Below, piece after piece: positions 42,717-51,614 of a stretch of 64,000 bases of DNA (positions within the stretch are counted from its first letter, which is position 1; each line of letters opens with the position of its first letter). Position numbers and translations under genes: made by a program. The notes below the pieces were generated by a model that was not told the DNA's origin, searched no databases, and saw only the letters and a list, made by a program, of their open reading frames with translations. This DNA comes from CAZICM01 sp964537685 (lineage in GTDB: Bacteria > Myxococcota_A > Polyangia > Polyangiales > Polyangiaceae). The stretch spans positions 1-64,000 of the forward strand of contig CAZICM010000009.1 of assembly GCA_964537685.1 (NCBI GenBank). Reading direction: 5' to 3'.

Positions 42717-43493
42717 GTGGCTGATTCAAACCAAGGACGGATGGTCCACCTTCGTATTTTGCGCCAAGACTCTATCGATAAGCCGGAGACCAAGCGCTGG
42801 GAAGAATTCAAGGTGCCCTATTTGCCGCAGATGAATGTGAATAGTGCGCTGCAGCAAATTCAAAAGAATCCTTGCACAACCGACAAGAAGAACGTTGCGC
42901 CGGTGGTGTGGGAAGCCGCGTGCCTGGAGGAGGTTTGCGGCTCTTGCACGATGAATATCAATGGCAAGGTGCGGCAGGCTTGTTCGGCGCTGATCGATCA
43001 GCTCGCGCCCAATGGCGAGGTGATCACCATCGAGCCCATGAAAAAATTCCCGATCGTGCGGGATTTGGTGGTCGATCGGAGCCGGATGTTCGAGGCGCTG
43101 AAGCGGGTGAAGGCGTGGGTCGAGCTGGATGGCACGCATGAGCTCGGGCCGGGGCCGCGCGAGTCGCAGGAACAGCAGCAGGAACGCTATCCGCTGTCGC
43201 GCTGTATGACCTGCGGATGCTGTGTGGAAGCCTGTCCTCAGTACAACGATGCCTCGAGTTTTATTGGGGCTGCGGCCATCAATCAGGTGCGCTTGTTCAA
43301 TATGCATGCGTCGGGCGCGATGCAGAAGAACCTGAGGCTGGATGCTGTGATGAGCGAGGGCGGTGTGGCCGATTGCGGTAAGGCGCAGAATTGTGTCGAG
43401 GTGTGTCCGAAGGAAATTCCGCTTGTGGATTCTATTTCGGCGGTGTCCCGCGATACGACGAAGCGGCTTTTGTTTGGATGGTTGCTGAAGTAG
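42717..43493 (+). CDS. sdhB: Succinate dehydrogenase iron-sulfur subunit
   Basis: 258 residues from GTG after GAGGAG. The N-terminal plant-type ferredoxin domain has CLEEVCGSCTMNINGKVRQAC for the [2Fe-2S] cluster. The C-terminal part has CMTCGCCVEACPQYN and CGKAQNCVEVCPKEIPL for the [4Fe-4S] and [3Fe-4S] clusters. In CGCC the family sometimes has a different residue at the fourth position, so the cluster content is not certain. It hands electrons from SdhA to SdhC and is last of the operon. Confidence 0.97.
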   Translation: MADSNQGRMVHLRILRQDSIDKPETKRWEEFKVPYLPQMNVNSALQQIQKNPCTTDKKNVAPVVWEAACLEEVCGSCTMNINGKVRQACSALIDQLAPNGEVITIEPMKKFPIVRDLVVDRSRMFEALKRVKAWVELDGTHELGPGPRESQEQQQERYPLSRCMTCGCCVEACPQYNDASSFIGAAAINQVRLFNMHASGAMQKNLRLDAVMSEGGVADCGKAQNCVEVCPKEIPLVDSISAVSRDTTKRLLFGWLLK

Positions 43494-43497
43494 GCGC

Positions 43498-44076
43498 TTA
43501 CCAGCCCGAGCCAAATCCAAGCCCAGTGGGTATCGGCATCATCCCGCCCCTCATGAGTCCTTGATTCAGCGAGCGCATCCGGTCCTGCTCTTCTTTGATG
43601 CGCATGCCCACAATATGCGTGACGAGCGTGCACGTCATTTGCGTGCGGGGGCTTATATTGCAGCCCATCCATGCGCCAAAACTCTGGCGCTCGCCATCCT
43701 CGAAATAGCGGACCACTTCGCCCGAGGGCATCACCGAAATCCACGCATTGGGCTCGCCCGCAAGCGATGCGTGAAGCATGCCAACCGAGCCCATATCGGT
43801 ATCGGCGGGCCCCAGTAGCCTGCCGTCTGTCAAGACCAGCGCAATGGGCTCGCGGTTCTTGTTCACCACCCGCCCCGCCCGATCGACGGTCAGCACATGC
43901 TCCGCGTTTACGAAAATTGAACCATCGGGAACGATGTCAACGGCCGATTCAACCAGCGACCACCGCGCGCGTGGAATTTCAAGGCGCGCGCCGCCCTGCG
44001 GCCATTGGGAGGGCGGGTTTGGCGCACACGCCGAGAGTAGCCCTGCGAGCGCGACGGGGAGCGCGTAACGCATCAT
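43498..44076 (-). CDS. Lipoprotein of unknown function
   Basis: 192 residues from the ATG that gives a normal signal (lipobox LSAC, Cys 17). The mature part has short beta repeats (GSIFVNAEHVLTVDRAGRVV, PNAWISVMPSGEVVRYF) that look like a small barrel or propeller blade set, then a Gly/Met-rich tail (GLMRGGMMPIPTGLGF). No family is recognised. It converges on sdhB with 4 bases between the stops and is divergent from the Nudix gene. Confidence 0.8.
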   Translation of the reverse strand: MMRYALPVALAGLLSACAPNPPSQWPQGGARLEIPRARWSLVESAVDIVPDGSIFVNAEHVLTVDRAGRVVNKNREPIALVLTDGRLLGPADTDMGSVGMLHASLAGEPNAWISVMPSGEVVRYFEDGERQSFGAWMGCNISPRTQMTCTLVTHIVGMRIKEEQDRMRSLNQGLMRGGMMPIPTGLGFGSGW

Positions 44077-44174
44077 GCGCCGGATGATAGCGCACCGTTG
44101 TGCTTTATCCGAGATAAGCGAGCCTTCTGCTCGATGGCGAGCCTGAATCCGGGGTATGCTGCCTTGCTCTGCGC

Positions 44175-44837
44175 ATGCTGCCCGAGTTGCCAAAACACAA
44201 GCTTTTGCTCGTTGCGGAGCAAGATGGACGGGATGATGGCTTTCTCCGCCTGCGCAGGCGGCTGTTGCGCGTCCGTTATGAAGACGGCACGGAAAGCGAG
44301 CCTTTTGTTTACGATGCCGTCGATCGTTCAAGGCTGGATGCGGTGGTGGTCGTCGCTCATTTTCGCGGAGAGCAAGGCGAACGCAGGGTGTTTTTACGAT
44401 CGTGCATGCGTCCTCCGCTGCTGCTTCGTCCCGATCCGCAGCAAATGCTGCCTGTCCGCGAAAAAGAAAGCCTGGGTCATTTGTGGGAAGTGCCGGCTGG
44501 GCTTGTGGAGGCGGACGAGCGAACGCCTGAAGGTGTGCGGTCGTGCGCGGCGCGCGAGCTGCACGAGGAGATTGGCATTGAGGTCGATCCTTCGGCGCTG
44601 AGCGAGCTTGGAGCGTCGATGTTTCCTGCGCCGGGTATCATCGGCGAGAGGCATTTTTTCTTTCATGTGGAAGTGGATGCGGCGCTCCGGGCCGAGCCGC
44701 CGCTCGATGGATCGGCGCTCGAACAGCACGGCAAGGTTGTGGATATTGCGCTTTCCGATGCGCTGGCTCTGGTGAGGCGCGGGCAAATCGAAGACGAAAA
44801 GACCGAAATCGCGCTTCGAAGGCTTGCGGAGATCTAG
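44175..44837 (+). CDS. Nudix hydrolase, ADP-ribose-type
   Basis: 220 residues with a Nudix box GLVEADERTPEGVRSCAARELHEE; the final E, x7, R-E-x-x-E-E-x-G pattern is intact, but four residues are inserted between the first Gly and the first conserved Glu compared with the classic G-x5-E. The N-terminal strand VVVVAHFRGEQGERRVFL and the position of the box are like ADP-ribose pyrophosphatases (NudF type). It would cleave a nucleoside diphosphate linked to X. It directly abuts the NAD kinase gene, so both may belong to nicotinamide-nucleotide metabolism. Confidence 0.9.
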   Translation: MLPELPKHKLLLVAEQDGRDDGFLRLRRRLLRVRYEDGTESEPFVYDAVDRSRLDAVVVVAHFRGEQGERRVFLRSCMRPPLLLRPDPQQMLPVREKESLGHLWEVPAGLVEADERTPEGVRSCAARELHEEIGIEVDPSALSELGASMFPAPGIIGERHFFFHVEVDAALRAEPPLDGSALEQHGKVVDIALSDALALVRRGQIEDEKTEIALRRLAEI

Positions 44838-45806
44838 ATGAAACAGTCCGTGGCCGGGAAGGGCCGAACGCCGGAACAGAAAGCCAAGGCGAAGCGCGTC
44901 GCACTGTTGGTCAAGCGCTCGGCTTGGGGGATCTATCTCGAAGAGCGAAAAGATCCGCGGCTGACGACGCTGGTGATGAACGGCGATCCTACGGTTTCAC
45001 GGTTGCAGGTGTCGCACTCCGAGCACGAGAGCACGGTGCGCGAAGTGAAGGGAGCGCTCGATGCGGCCGGTGTTCCATGGGAATTCATTCCGCGCAGGCC
45101 CGAGGGCTTCGATGCATCGGCTTTCGATTTGGTGATTACGGTGGGCGGCGATGGGACGCTGCTGAATACGTCTCACAGCGTGATCCACACGCCGGTATTG
45201 GCCATCAACAGCGCGCCTTCGTCGTCGGTGGGCTTCTTTTGCGGGGCGCAGCAAGGCAATGCGGCGGAGGCGATTGCGGCGGCTCTTGAGGGAAAACTGA
45301 AACGGACGCAGCTTACGCGCATGAGCGTGAGGATCAATGCTCACCTGATTGCGCCGCGGGTACTCAACGACGCGCTGTTTTGCCATGCATCGCCGGCGGC
45401 CACGTCACGCTATTTGATTCGTCTGGACGGTATCGAAGAGGAGCATAAATCGAGTGGATTTTGGGTAGGGCCGGCGGCGGGTTCGACGGCGGCCCAGCAT
45501 TCGGCGGGAGGCCGCGTGTTGCCGCTGAGCTCGAAGCGCCTGCAGTTGATTGTGCGCGAGCCGTATACGCCGCACGGTGAGCATTACCGGTTAAAACATG
45601 CGCTTGTGGCGCCCGGCCAGCCGCTTATCGTGCGCAGCAAAATGCATGATGGGAAGATCTTCTTCGACGGTCCGGACAACATGGTCGACATCAGTTTTGG
45701 GGATGTGATCGAGTTTGCGACGGCCGAGGAGCCGCTTGTGCTGCTGGGGCTTTCGCAGAGGCGCAGATGGCCGGAACGGAAGCGTTTTGCAAAGGGAAAG
45801 CTTTAG
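44838..45806 (+). CDS. nadK: NAD kinase-like protein
   Basis: 322 residues; phosphorylates NAD to NADP. The diagnostic GGDGTLLNTSH motif is present, with LAINSAPSSSVGFF (family: GINxGxLGFL) and NDALFCHASPAATSRY (family: NExxxxR/H...). The N-terminal 60 residues are longer than in the usual 290-residue enzyme and Lys-rich. The ATG is immediately adjacent to the stop of the Nudix gene. Its 3' end overlaps that of the PEGA protein gene on the other strand by 4 bases. NAD kinase is favoured over the related diacylglycerol kinase fold by the GGDGT spacing. Confidence 0.88.
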   Translation: MKQSVAGKGRTPEQKAKAKRVALLVKRSAWGIYLEERKDPRLTTLVMNGDPTVSRLQVSHSEHESTVREVKGALDAAGVPWEFIPRRPEGFDASAFDLVITVGGDGTLLNTSHSVIHTPVLAINSAPSSSVGFFCGAQQGNAAEAIAAALEGKLKRTQLTRMSVRINAHLIAPRVLNDALFCHASPAATSRYLIRLDGIEEEHKSSGFWVGPAAGSTAAQHSAGGRVLPLSSKRLQLIVREPYTPHGEHYRLKHALVAPGQPLIVRSKMHDGKIFFDGPDNMVDISFGDVIEFATAEEPLVLLGLSQRRRWPERKRFAKGKL

Positions 45807-46804
45807 AATTTCCCGTATACGCCGGCTTGCCCAAGGCCAATCCAGGGCCGCACATAGCCTACCGGCGGCTCTTTGGGTTTTTCGGCGGGCGCGTTGAGAT
45901 TGATGACGAGCAGGGCCACGCCCGCCGCGGCGGCCACGCCTCCGACGATGAACGAAACCGTCGAGATATTGCCGTACAAAAGCGAGTCTTCTTTGGCTGT
46001 TTTGTTGCGTGAGCTGTTGGGGCAGACGCTGCCATCACAGGTGTCTTTCACTTCGTTGGCTTTGCTGATGGCCAATCCGCCAAAAACGCCGCCGACGCCC
46101 AGGCCAACGGCGCCGACACCCAGGCTGATGGCCATGGGAATGAAGAGCGGCGCGCTGGTGAGTCCTCCCGATGACGTGGTGGTCGGAGGAGGCGTGTCTG
46201 TACCCGGACCTCCTGAGCCTTTTTTGCTCAGCGTAAGCTCGACGACTTCGTGCGTGCCCTCTTTGAGGGTGATCGTTTTTTCCGCGGGTTCATATCCATC
46301 GGCTTCGGCGCCGATCACATGCTCGCCCGGGTTAAACGGGATCTCGCTATCCACGTCGATTTTGCTTCGATCTACGTCTTTTTGATCGATGGTTAGGCTG
46401 GTAAGCGCGGGATCTGGGCCGACAATTTTGATTTGAATCCAGGGGATGCGCGGCTCGATTTCTGTCCGAAGCTTCTGTGCGGCGCTCTTCACCGACCAAA
46501 TCACCGGCGGCGATGCATTGAGCAGTTCGTTCAGCACCGTGTTGGCGTCGACGAGTTTTTCGTCGCCTATAAGTGCCTTCGCAAGCTCGAGGCGCGTCTG
46601 CGGATTTGGGTCTTCGTCGATCGATCGCTTGAAGAGCTTGACCGCTTCTTTAAAGCGTCCCGCATTCGCGGCCGTGCGGCCTTCTTCGTATGCGGCTTTG
46701 GCCGCTGCTTTGTCGCCTGCGGCCGCGCTCTGGGGGACGGTAACGAGTGCGAAAGCGAGAGCGGCACAGACGGGAAATGTACGGACGCGGGGCAACCAAA
46801 ACAT
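45803..46804 (-). CDS. Exported TPR/PEGA-domain protein
   Basis: 333 residues. It has a signal peptide (cut after SAAA, about residue 29), tetratricopeptide-like helices with YEEGRTAANAGRFKEAVKLF, then a PEGA-type beta domain (about 110-190) with PWIQIKIVGPDPALTSLTID and GEHVIGAEADGYEPAEKTITLKEG. A Thr/Pro linker and two hydrophobic helices follow near the C-terminus (GLGVGGVFGGLAISKA and VAAAAGVALLVINL). The pattern is common in myxobacterial envelope proteins of unknown role. The start was set by the signal peptide. Confidence 0.87.
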   Translation of the reverse strand: MFWLPRVRTFPVCAALAFALVTVPQSAAAGDKAAAKAAYEEGRTAANAGRFKEAVKLFKRSIDEDPNPQTRLELAKALIGDEKLVDANTVLNELLNASPPVIWSVKSAAQKLRTEIEPRIPWIQIKIVGPDPALTSLTIDQKDVDRSKIDVDSEIPFNPGEHVIGAEADGYEPAEKTITLKEGTHEVVELTLSKKGSGGPGTDTPPPTTTSSGGLTSAPLFIPMAISLGVGAVGLGVGGVFGGLAISKANEVKDTCDGSVCPNSSRNKTAKEDSLLYGNISTVSFIVGGVAAAAGVALLVINLNAPAEKPKEPPVGYVRPWIGLGQAGVYGKF

Positions 46805-46891
46805 TGCGCGAATGCTAACGGGAGGTGAACGATATTTCGAGCCACTAGAAGCGTGCGGCGCGATTTTTGGCCGGGTGCCGCCCAAGCTCGC

Positions 46892-49078
46892 TCAGGGCGG
46901 GTTTTTCGGGGCGCCAGAAGCATTTTTGAAGGATTGGCTCTGCAGTCTCGACGAGCCGCCCCGCAACTTTTGAATGCGCCTTTCAAAATCGCGCCGTTCT
47001 TCATCCACTAAGGTTTTTCCGCCAAATCGCGCTCGCAGATAGATGGTTGTGAGCTCCATGATTTCTTGTGAAAGCGGATGATCCACATCTATTAGCGCTT
47101 GGGCATGCAATAAGGGCGGCGTGCCCGGAGAGCGGCTGACGCCAACCGCTGCCATGGCGAAGTCGAGCGATTCATACAGCGATGTGGCGAGAACCGCGCT
47201 GGCCGCGCGGGCACCTTCGGCCGATTTTATGCCGTTTCTGCGGCGATTGCGGCGCCTCTTCAGCCAGTACAAAAGCCCGCCCACGCTCAGCACAACGCCG
47301 GCCGCAATGAGGGCTGGGCGTTTGCTAGACCCGGGGCCGGACAAAAACGAATCCACTCTTCGATAACGCGATCGCAGCGATTGAAGCAGGCCAACCTGCT
47401 GATTGAGGTCGTAGCCGATGACATGCCTGTCCCAGCGCTGGCTGGTGGCCTCGATGAAATCGCGGATGTATGCCCATGCGCCCGAAAGCTCGCTGCGCGG
47501 AGCCGCATCCGCGGGCGGTGTGGGATCGAAGGTGAGCCAGCCTTGGCCCTCGAGATAAACCTCGACCCAAGAGTGGGCGTCGCCTTGGCGCACGGCGTAG
47601 AAACGGCCGAATCGATTCCATGTGCCGCCGATAAAGCCGGTGACATTGCGCGTCGGAATGCCAACGGTGCGCAGCATGATCGCCATGGCTGTGGAGTAGA
47701 ACTCGCAGTGGCCGCGCTTGGATTCGAAGAGAAAATGTTCGAGCGGCTGTTTGTGGCGCCCCGAGGGAGAACCTAGGTCGTAGGCGAATTCCGTCCGTAA
47801 GTGGGATTCGACGGAGCGCACCTTATCGAGCGGGGATTCAGCGTTTTGCGTCCACTCTTGGGCAAGCGTCCGGATGCGCTCGGGCAGGTCGCCGGGAAGG
47901 GAAAGATAGCGGCTGCGCTCGGTGTCCGAGAGCTTGCGCGAGAAGGCGGGCTTTCGTTTTCTCGAGAGGAAGATTTCGTATTTCAGGCCGCGGTCGTCGG
48001 TGGGCTGGTAGCGGAATTCTCCTTCGGGGCCGCGGAATAAAGAGGTGCCTGAATCGATGCCGAGGTGGCCCCGGGTGCGGACGCGAAGGCCGCTTGCATT
48101 CGGCGGAAGGAATACGACCGGAGGTTCGAAGGGCTCGAGATCGATGCGCATTACCGGATCTGTTCCGAGTTCGGGGAAACGCTCGATGCCCACGATTCCG
48201 CTGTCTTGTTCGGCGGGGCGCTTAAAGTTTTCGCTCTGGGTCCAGGCGCGGCCGTCGTAGCTGTCAAGCGCTGTGCCGCGCAAATGAAGCGTGACGCGCG
48301 CGGGCGGCGGATCGGGAAGTTCGGGCACTTCGACGCGCATCGCCAAGGTTGGATCGCTTCGCAGAACGCCGACTTCGCCGAGATCGACGCGGCCGGAGAA
48401 GCCGATGACCCGTCCGCCGGGCCGGTTGAGCAGCAGAAGAGAAAGGCCGACGCGCGGAAAAATAATAAACAAAAGGCCGGTAAAGATGCAGATCGGCACC
48501 GAGAGCAGGCAGGTGACGGCCAAGAACGATTTTCCGACCACGCGGCGCGAGCGGAGGATGCGCGGCACATCGACGGGTAAGCCTGTGCGGTCGCGGGCTC
48601 CTTGGCGGTAGTTGCCTTCGACTTCGCGGCGCAGATGGCTAAGCACCAAGGCGCCGGGCGCGACAATCAAAACGCCCAAAAAACAGAGCCCATAGCCCAA
48701 GCCTCCCCCAAGCACCGTGCCCGCAATTAAATGCAGCAGCGCAAGCACAATGACTTGCTGATCGTGGGCGGCGCCTTTGCGGGTTGCGAGGCGGATAATC
48801 TGGAGGCCCGCCGCAAACTCGACGAGTACATCCAGCACATTGGCGTCGAGCAGTAGCCGTATGGCTTGCGTCAGCAGGACGATGAGCAGGGCGGCCGTAT
48901 CGAAATGGCGCAGATAAGAGCGGCGGGCGAGCGCGTCGCGCAGAAAGATCGCCAGCGCGAGGCCCACCAAAATAACAGCGCTGACCCAGCGGCTGAATTG
49001 ACCGCTGACGATGAGCGAAAGCACGCCCAGCGCGGCGAGCGTGTCCGTCATGATGCGGTGAATCAGCCCGAATCTCAT
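46892..49078 (-). CDS. TgpA-like transmembrane transglutaminase
   Basis: 728 residues. Six N-terminal membrane helices (DUF3488 type) are followed by an extracytoplasmic transglutaminase domain (about 390-560) with the catalytic triad motifs RGHCEFYSTAMAIMLR (Cys), DAHSWVEVY (His) and FDPTPPADA (Asp). Then come a further membrane helix and a DUF4129-like C-terminus. It overlaps the DUF58 gene by four bases, and MoxR lies upstream of both. That MoxR-DUF58-TgpA set is a recognised trio, thought to modify periplasmic proteins; the substrates are unknown. Confidence 0.92.
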   Translation of the reverse strand: MRFGLIHRIMTDTLAALGVLSLIVSGQFSRWVSAVILVGLALAIFLRDALARRSYLRHFDTAALLIVLLTQAIRLLLDANVLDVLVEFAAGLQIIRLATRKGAAHDQQVIVLALLHLIAGTVLGGGLGYGLCFLGVLIVAPGALVLSHLRREVEGNYRQGARDRTGLPVDVPRILRSRRVVGKSFLAVTCLLSVPICIFTGLLFIIFPRVGLSLLLLNRPGGRVIGFSGRVDLGEVGVLRSDPTLAMRVEVPELPDPPPARVTLHLRGTALDSYDGRAWTQSENFKRPAEQDSGIVGIERFPELGTDPVMRIDLEPFEPPVVFLPPNASGLRVRTRGHLGIDSGTSLFRGPEGEFRYQPTDDRGLKYEIFLSRKRKPAFSRKLSDTERSRYLSLPGDLPERIRTLAQEWTQNAESPLDKVRSVESHLRTEFAYDLGSPSGRHKQPLEHFLFESKRGHCEFYSTAMAIMLRTVGIPTRNVTGFIGGTWNRFGRFYAVRQGDAHSWVEVYLEGQGWLTFDPTPPADAAPRSELSGAWAYIRDFIEATSQRWDRHVIGYDLNQQVGLLQSLRSRYRRVDSFLSGPGSSKRPALIAAGVVLSVGGLLYWLKRRRNRRRNGIKSAEGARAASAVLATSLYESLDFAMAAVGVSRSPGTPPLLHAQALIDVDHPLSQEIMELTTIYLRARFGGKTLVDEERRDFERRIQKLRGGSSRLQSQSFKNASGAPKNPP

Positions 49079-50280
49079 GCTTGCCCCTTGGCATTGCCCG
49101 CCGATTTGGCCGGGGCGCCTGCGGAAGTGGTTTTCACAGGCTTTGCCGCGGCGGCTACGGCTTCATCCGTGGCATCTAGAAGCGCCAGAAAGCGAAGGAT
49201 TGGATCTGAGCCTAGGTTTTTATCGCCCCGGACGCGATCGCCGAGTGTTGTTGTCACCACCACGCTGTCGCCCCGTTTGATATGAGCGACCGCCCGCGAG
49301 GCCAAATCGCGGATTCGTTTTTCAAACTGCTGGGAAAATGTGTCGGCGACTGCGCCGGTGGGCCGGATAACGTCGATGGGCAGCGTCACATCGGGCCTGG
49401 TTTCGCGGGCGCGTTCGCGGAGCACGAGCTGCTGGCTGTGCGTGCTCTTTTTCCAGTAGATATCGCGGGGATCGTCGCCGTCGCGCATGGGCCTCAGGGC
49501 AAAGGTTTCATCGCCTCCGCCCCTGCCTACGGCGCCTCCTCCGCCCTCCGATCGCCCTGGTTCGTCCTGGGGAAGGCGCACCGGATCGACGGCGGGATAA
49601 ATAATCAGATCGCCTTCGGCCTCGACTTCGCGCGATTTTTCGAAGAGCCCAAAGGGGAACCGGGTGGCGATGCGAAAACCGGTGTGGCGATCGCGGCCGC
49701 GTTTTGCCGGAGTGCGCCGGTAGGCGGCGACTTGGGCGGATGATGGGCTGATCTTTAGAAAGAAGCAGCGTTTGTCGGCGGGCTGGGATGCCCTCAAATC
49801 TTCGACTTCGATCGCGTACGAAGGAATGCGTTTTTTATGGTTGAAGACTTCGATCTCGACCAAATGCGCTCGGCCGACTTGGGCGCGGGCCGGCAGTCTT
49901 CGCGTGACACTGAGATTGCGCAGCGAAAGCTCGCTCATGATGCTGGATACGACAATGAGCGAAAGCAGCATGCCGAGCAGCAGATACAAAAGATTGTTGC
50001 CCGTATTGATCGCCGCGAACCCTACGCCAAGCGTAATGCCCAGATAGTATTTGCCCTCGCGCGTAAAACGGAGCTTGCGGGGCGGCTTGAAGAAAAGCGA
50101 AACGCGTGCCCAAAAGCCTTTAACCGCAGGCTTTTGAGAGCTTTCCCTGCCGCGCTTCATAAGACCGGGCCGCGCGCCGGAAGGCGCCTTTGGGAACGTA
50201 TGGGATGAGCTTTGAGCCCGCGATCCCGAGGCTTCTTCCACGCGGTGCTCCTGACCAGCATTCGCGCGCTGTTGCACCAT
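49075..50280 (-). CDS. DUF58 domain protein
   Basis: 401 residues. After a basic, Ser-rich N-terminal stretch, two membrane helices (about 70-105, GKYYLGITLGVGFAAIN and LLYLLLGMLLSLIVVSS) precede the DUF58/VWA-like core with FALRPMRDGDDPRDIYWKKSTHSQQLVLRE. The tail is Ala/Lys-rich. DUF58 proteins accompany MoxR ATPases and transglutaminases and may serve as scaffolds. The start (with CGAGGA about 9 bases upstream) lies 24 bases after moxR. Confidence 0.92.
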   Translation of the reverse strand: MVQQRANAGQEHRVEEASGSRAQSSSHTFPKAPSGARPGLMKRGRESSQKPAVKGFWARVSLFFKPPRKLRFTREGKYYLGITLGVGFAAINTGNNLLYLLLGMLLSLIVVSSIMSELSLRNLSVTRRLPARAQVGRAHLVEIEVFNHKKRIPSYAIEVEDLRASQPADKRCFFLKISPSSAQVAAYRRTPAKRGRDRHTGFRIATRFPFGLFEKSREVEAEGDLIIYPAVDPVRLPQDEPGRSEGGGGAVGRGGGDETFALRPMRDGDDPRDIYWKKSTHSQQLVLRERARETRPDVTLPIDVIRPTGAVADTFSQQFEKRIRDLASRAVAHIKRGDSVVVTTTLGDRVRGDKNLGSDPILRFLALLDATDEAVAAAAKPVKTTSAGAPAKSAGNAKGQA

Positions 50281-50304
50281 CGTCCCAATCCTCGCCGGGC
50301 CAAG

Positions 50305-51270
50305 TTAGAGCGGCACGGGCACGCGCACCACAATATCGCGGATCGCGGCCTCGCATTCATCGCGGCTCGGTGTGTATCCCTCGGCGTGAGCTGCAAGCCT
50401 CACGCGGTGAGACAGAACAGAAACAGCCAAGTTGTGGATGTCGTCGGCGATGCAGTACGACCGGCCGAGCAGGACGGCGCGCCCTCTTGCGGCGCGGGAT
50501 AGATTCATGCCGGCCCTGGGCGATGCGCCGAGCGAAAGCGAAGGCGAGGTGCGCGTGGCCGCGAGAACAGCTTGCAAATACGTGGCCAGCGCCGAATCCA
50601 TTTCCACCCGGTCGACCTCGCGCTGAAGAGCCACAAGCTGCGCTGGATCGATCACTTGAGGCACATTGCGCGCCCGGTCGGAGGAACTTCCATTCAAGAT
50701 CAGCCGCGTCTCCACATGAGGCGGCGGATATCCGATGCGAATGCGCATCATGAAGCGATCGAGCTGCGATTCGGGAAGCGGAAATGTGCCGGCGAAATCT
50801 TGCGGATTCTGCGTCGCGATCACAAAGAAAGGTTCGGGCAAGGGAATCGTGTTGCCATCGACCGACACCTGCCCTTCGTTCATCGCCTCGAGCAGCGCCG
50901 ACTGCGTTCGCGGGCTCGCCCGGTTGATTTCGTCGGCGAGCAGGACGTTTGTAAAGATCGGGCCTTGGCGCAAAACGAAGTCGCCCGTGCGCTGCTCAAA
51001 CACACTGACGCCGATGACATCGCTGGGCAATAGATCGCTGGTGAACTGAACACGCCGCAAATCTCCGCCCACGGCGTGAGCCAGCGCGCGCGCCAGCGTG
51101 GTTTTTCCAACACCGGGCACGTCCTCAATCAGCAAGTGACCGCGGGCGAGAAGCGCAATGAGCGCAAGCTCAACCACATCGGGCTTGCCCTCGAGGGCAT
51201 GCTCCACCGCTGAGCGCAGCTCTTTCAGCAGAGGAGAAGCCTCACGCGCAATCGAGAGCGCAGACGTCAT
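50305..51270 (-). CDS. MoxR-family AAA+ ATPase
   Basis: 321 residues. Walker A EDVPGVGKTTLARALAHAVGG, Walker B VLLADEINRASPRTQSALLEAM, sensor 1 FFVIATQNPQDFAGTFPLPESQLDRFMMR and a helical lid. It is a chaperone-like ATPase for the downstream DUF58 and transglutaminase proteins. First gene of the operon; the ATG lies opposite the divergent prenyltransferase gene across an AT-rich gap of about 340 bases. Confidence 0.95.
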   Translation of the reverse strand: MTSALSIAREASPLLKELRSAVEHALEGKPDVVELALIALLARGHLLIEDVPGVGKTTLARALAHAVGGDLRRVQFTSDLLPSDVIGVSVFEQRTGDFVLRQGPIFTNVLLADEINRASPRTQSALLEAMNEGQVSVDGNTIPLPEPFFVIATQNPQDFAGTFPLPESQLDRFMMRIRIGYPPPHVETRLILNGSSSDRARNVPQVIDPAQLVALQREVDRVEMDSALATYLQAVLAATRTSPSLSLGASPRAGMNLSRAARGRAVLLGRSYCIADDIHNLAVSVLSHRVRLAAHAEGYTPSRDECEAAIRDIVVRVPVPL

Positions 51271-51433
51271 CGGGCGGATGCTAGCACGAATGGCCGGAAA
51301 TCCCGGTGTTTTGTCGGATAGCCCGTCGATTTGAGCAATGGCGTCTTCAGAAAAAAGCTCCCGTCATGAAAGCGTGATTCGCGTAAACAAGTGAAAATGC
51401 CCGAACAAGGCGCACCCTACGCCGTAGAATGTG

Positions 51434-51452
51434 GATCGGGCAAGCCCCGATC
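51434..51452. repeat. Perfect palindromic hairpin GATCGGG-N5-CCCGATC
   Basis: A 7-bp perfect inverted repeat with five-base loop, in a divergent promoter region. It may be a repressor site or a transcript structure; its function is unknown. Confidence 0.5.
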
Positions 51453-51537
51453 ATGCTCTCGTCGCGCAAACCCAAAAGTATTCGCAGATAAAAGGCATAA
51501 ACCAAAAAACACATAAAAAGATGAAAATGAATAAAAA

Positions 51538-51570
51538 TTTATAAAACATTTATAAAACATTTATAAAACA
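51538..51570. repeat. Three exact 11-bp repeats TTTATAAAACA
   Basis: Three tandem copies with no mismatches, one helical turn each, 45 bases before the prenyltransferase start. Phased A/T tracts of this kind could bend DNA or bind a nucleoid protein or sigma factor; this is inference. Confidence 0.7.
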
Positions 51571-51614
51571 TACAAATACAAAAGATCGCCGGCTTGGCCC
51601 AAAAAAGCCAGGGC

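Larger units (their letters stand above)
51271..51614. promoter_or_regulatory. Divergent AT-rich intergenic region
   Basis: It separates moxR and the prenyltransferase gene. It contains a perfect 7-bp-stem palindrome GATCGGG/CCCGATC (51434-51452, loop CAAGC) and three exact copies of an 11-bp repeat (51538-51570) close to the prenyltransferase start. It is the most A/T-rich spot in the window. Promoters for both directions are likely here but I cannot assign -35/-10 boxes with confidence. Confidence 0.5.
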
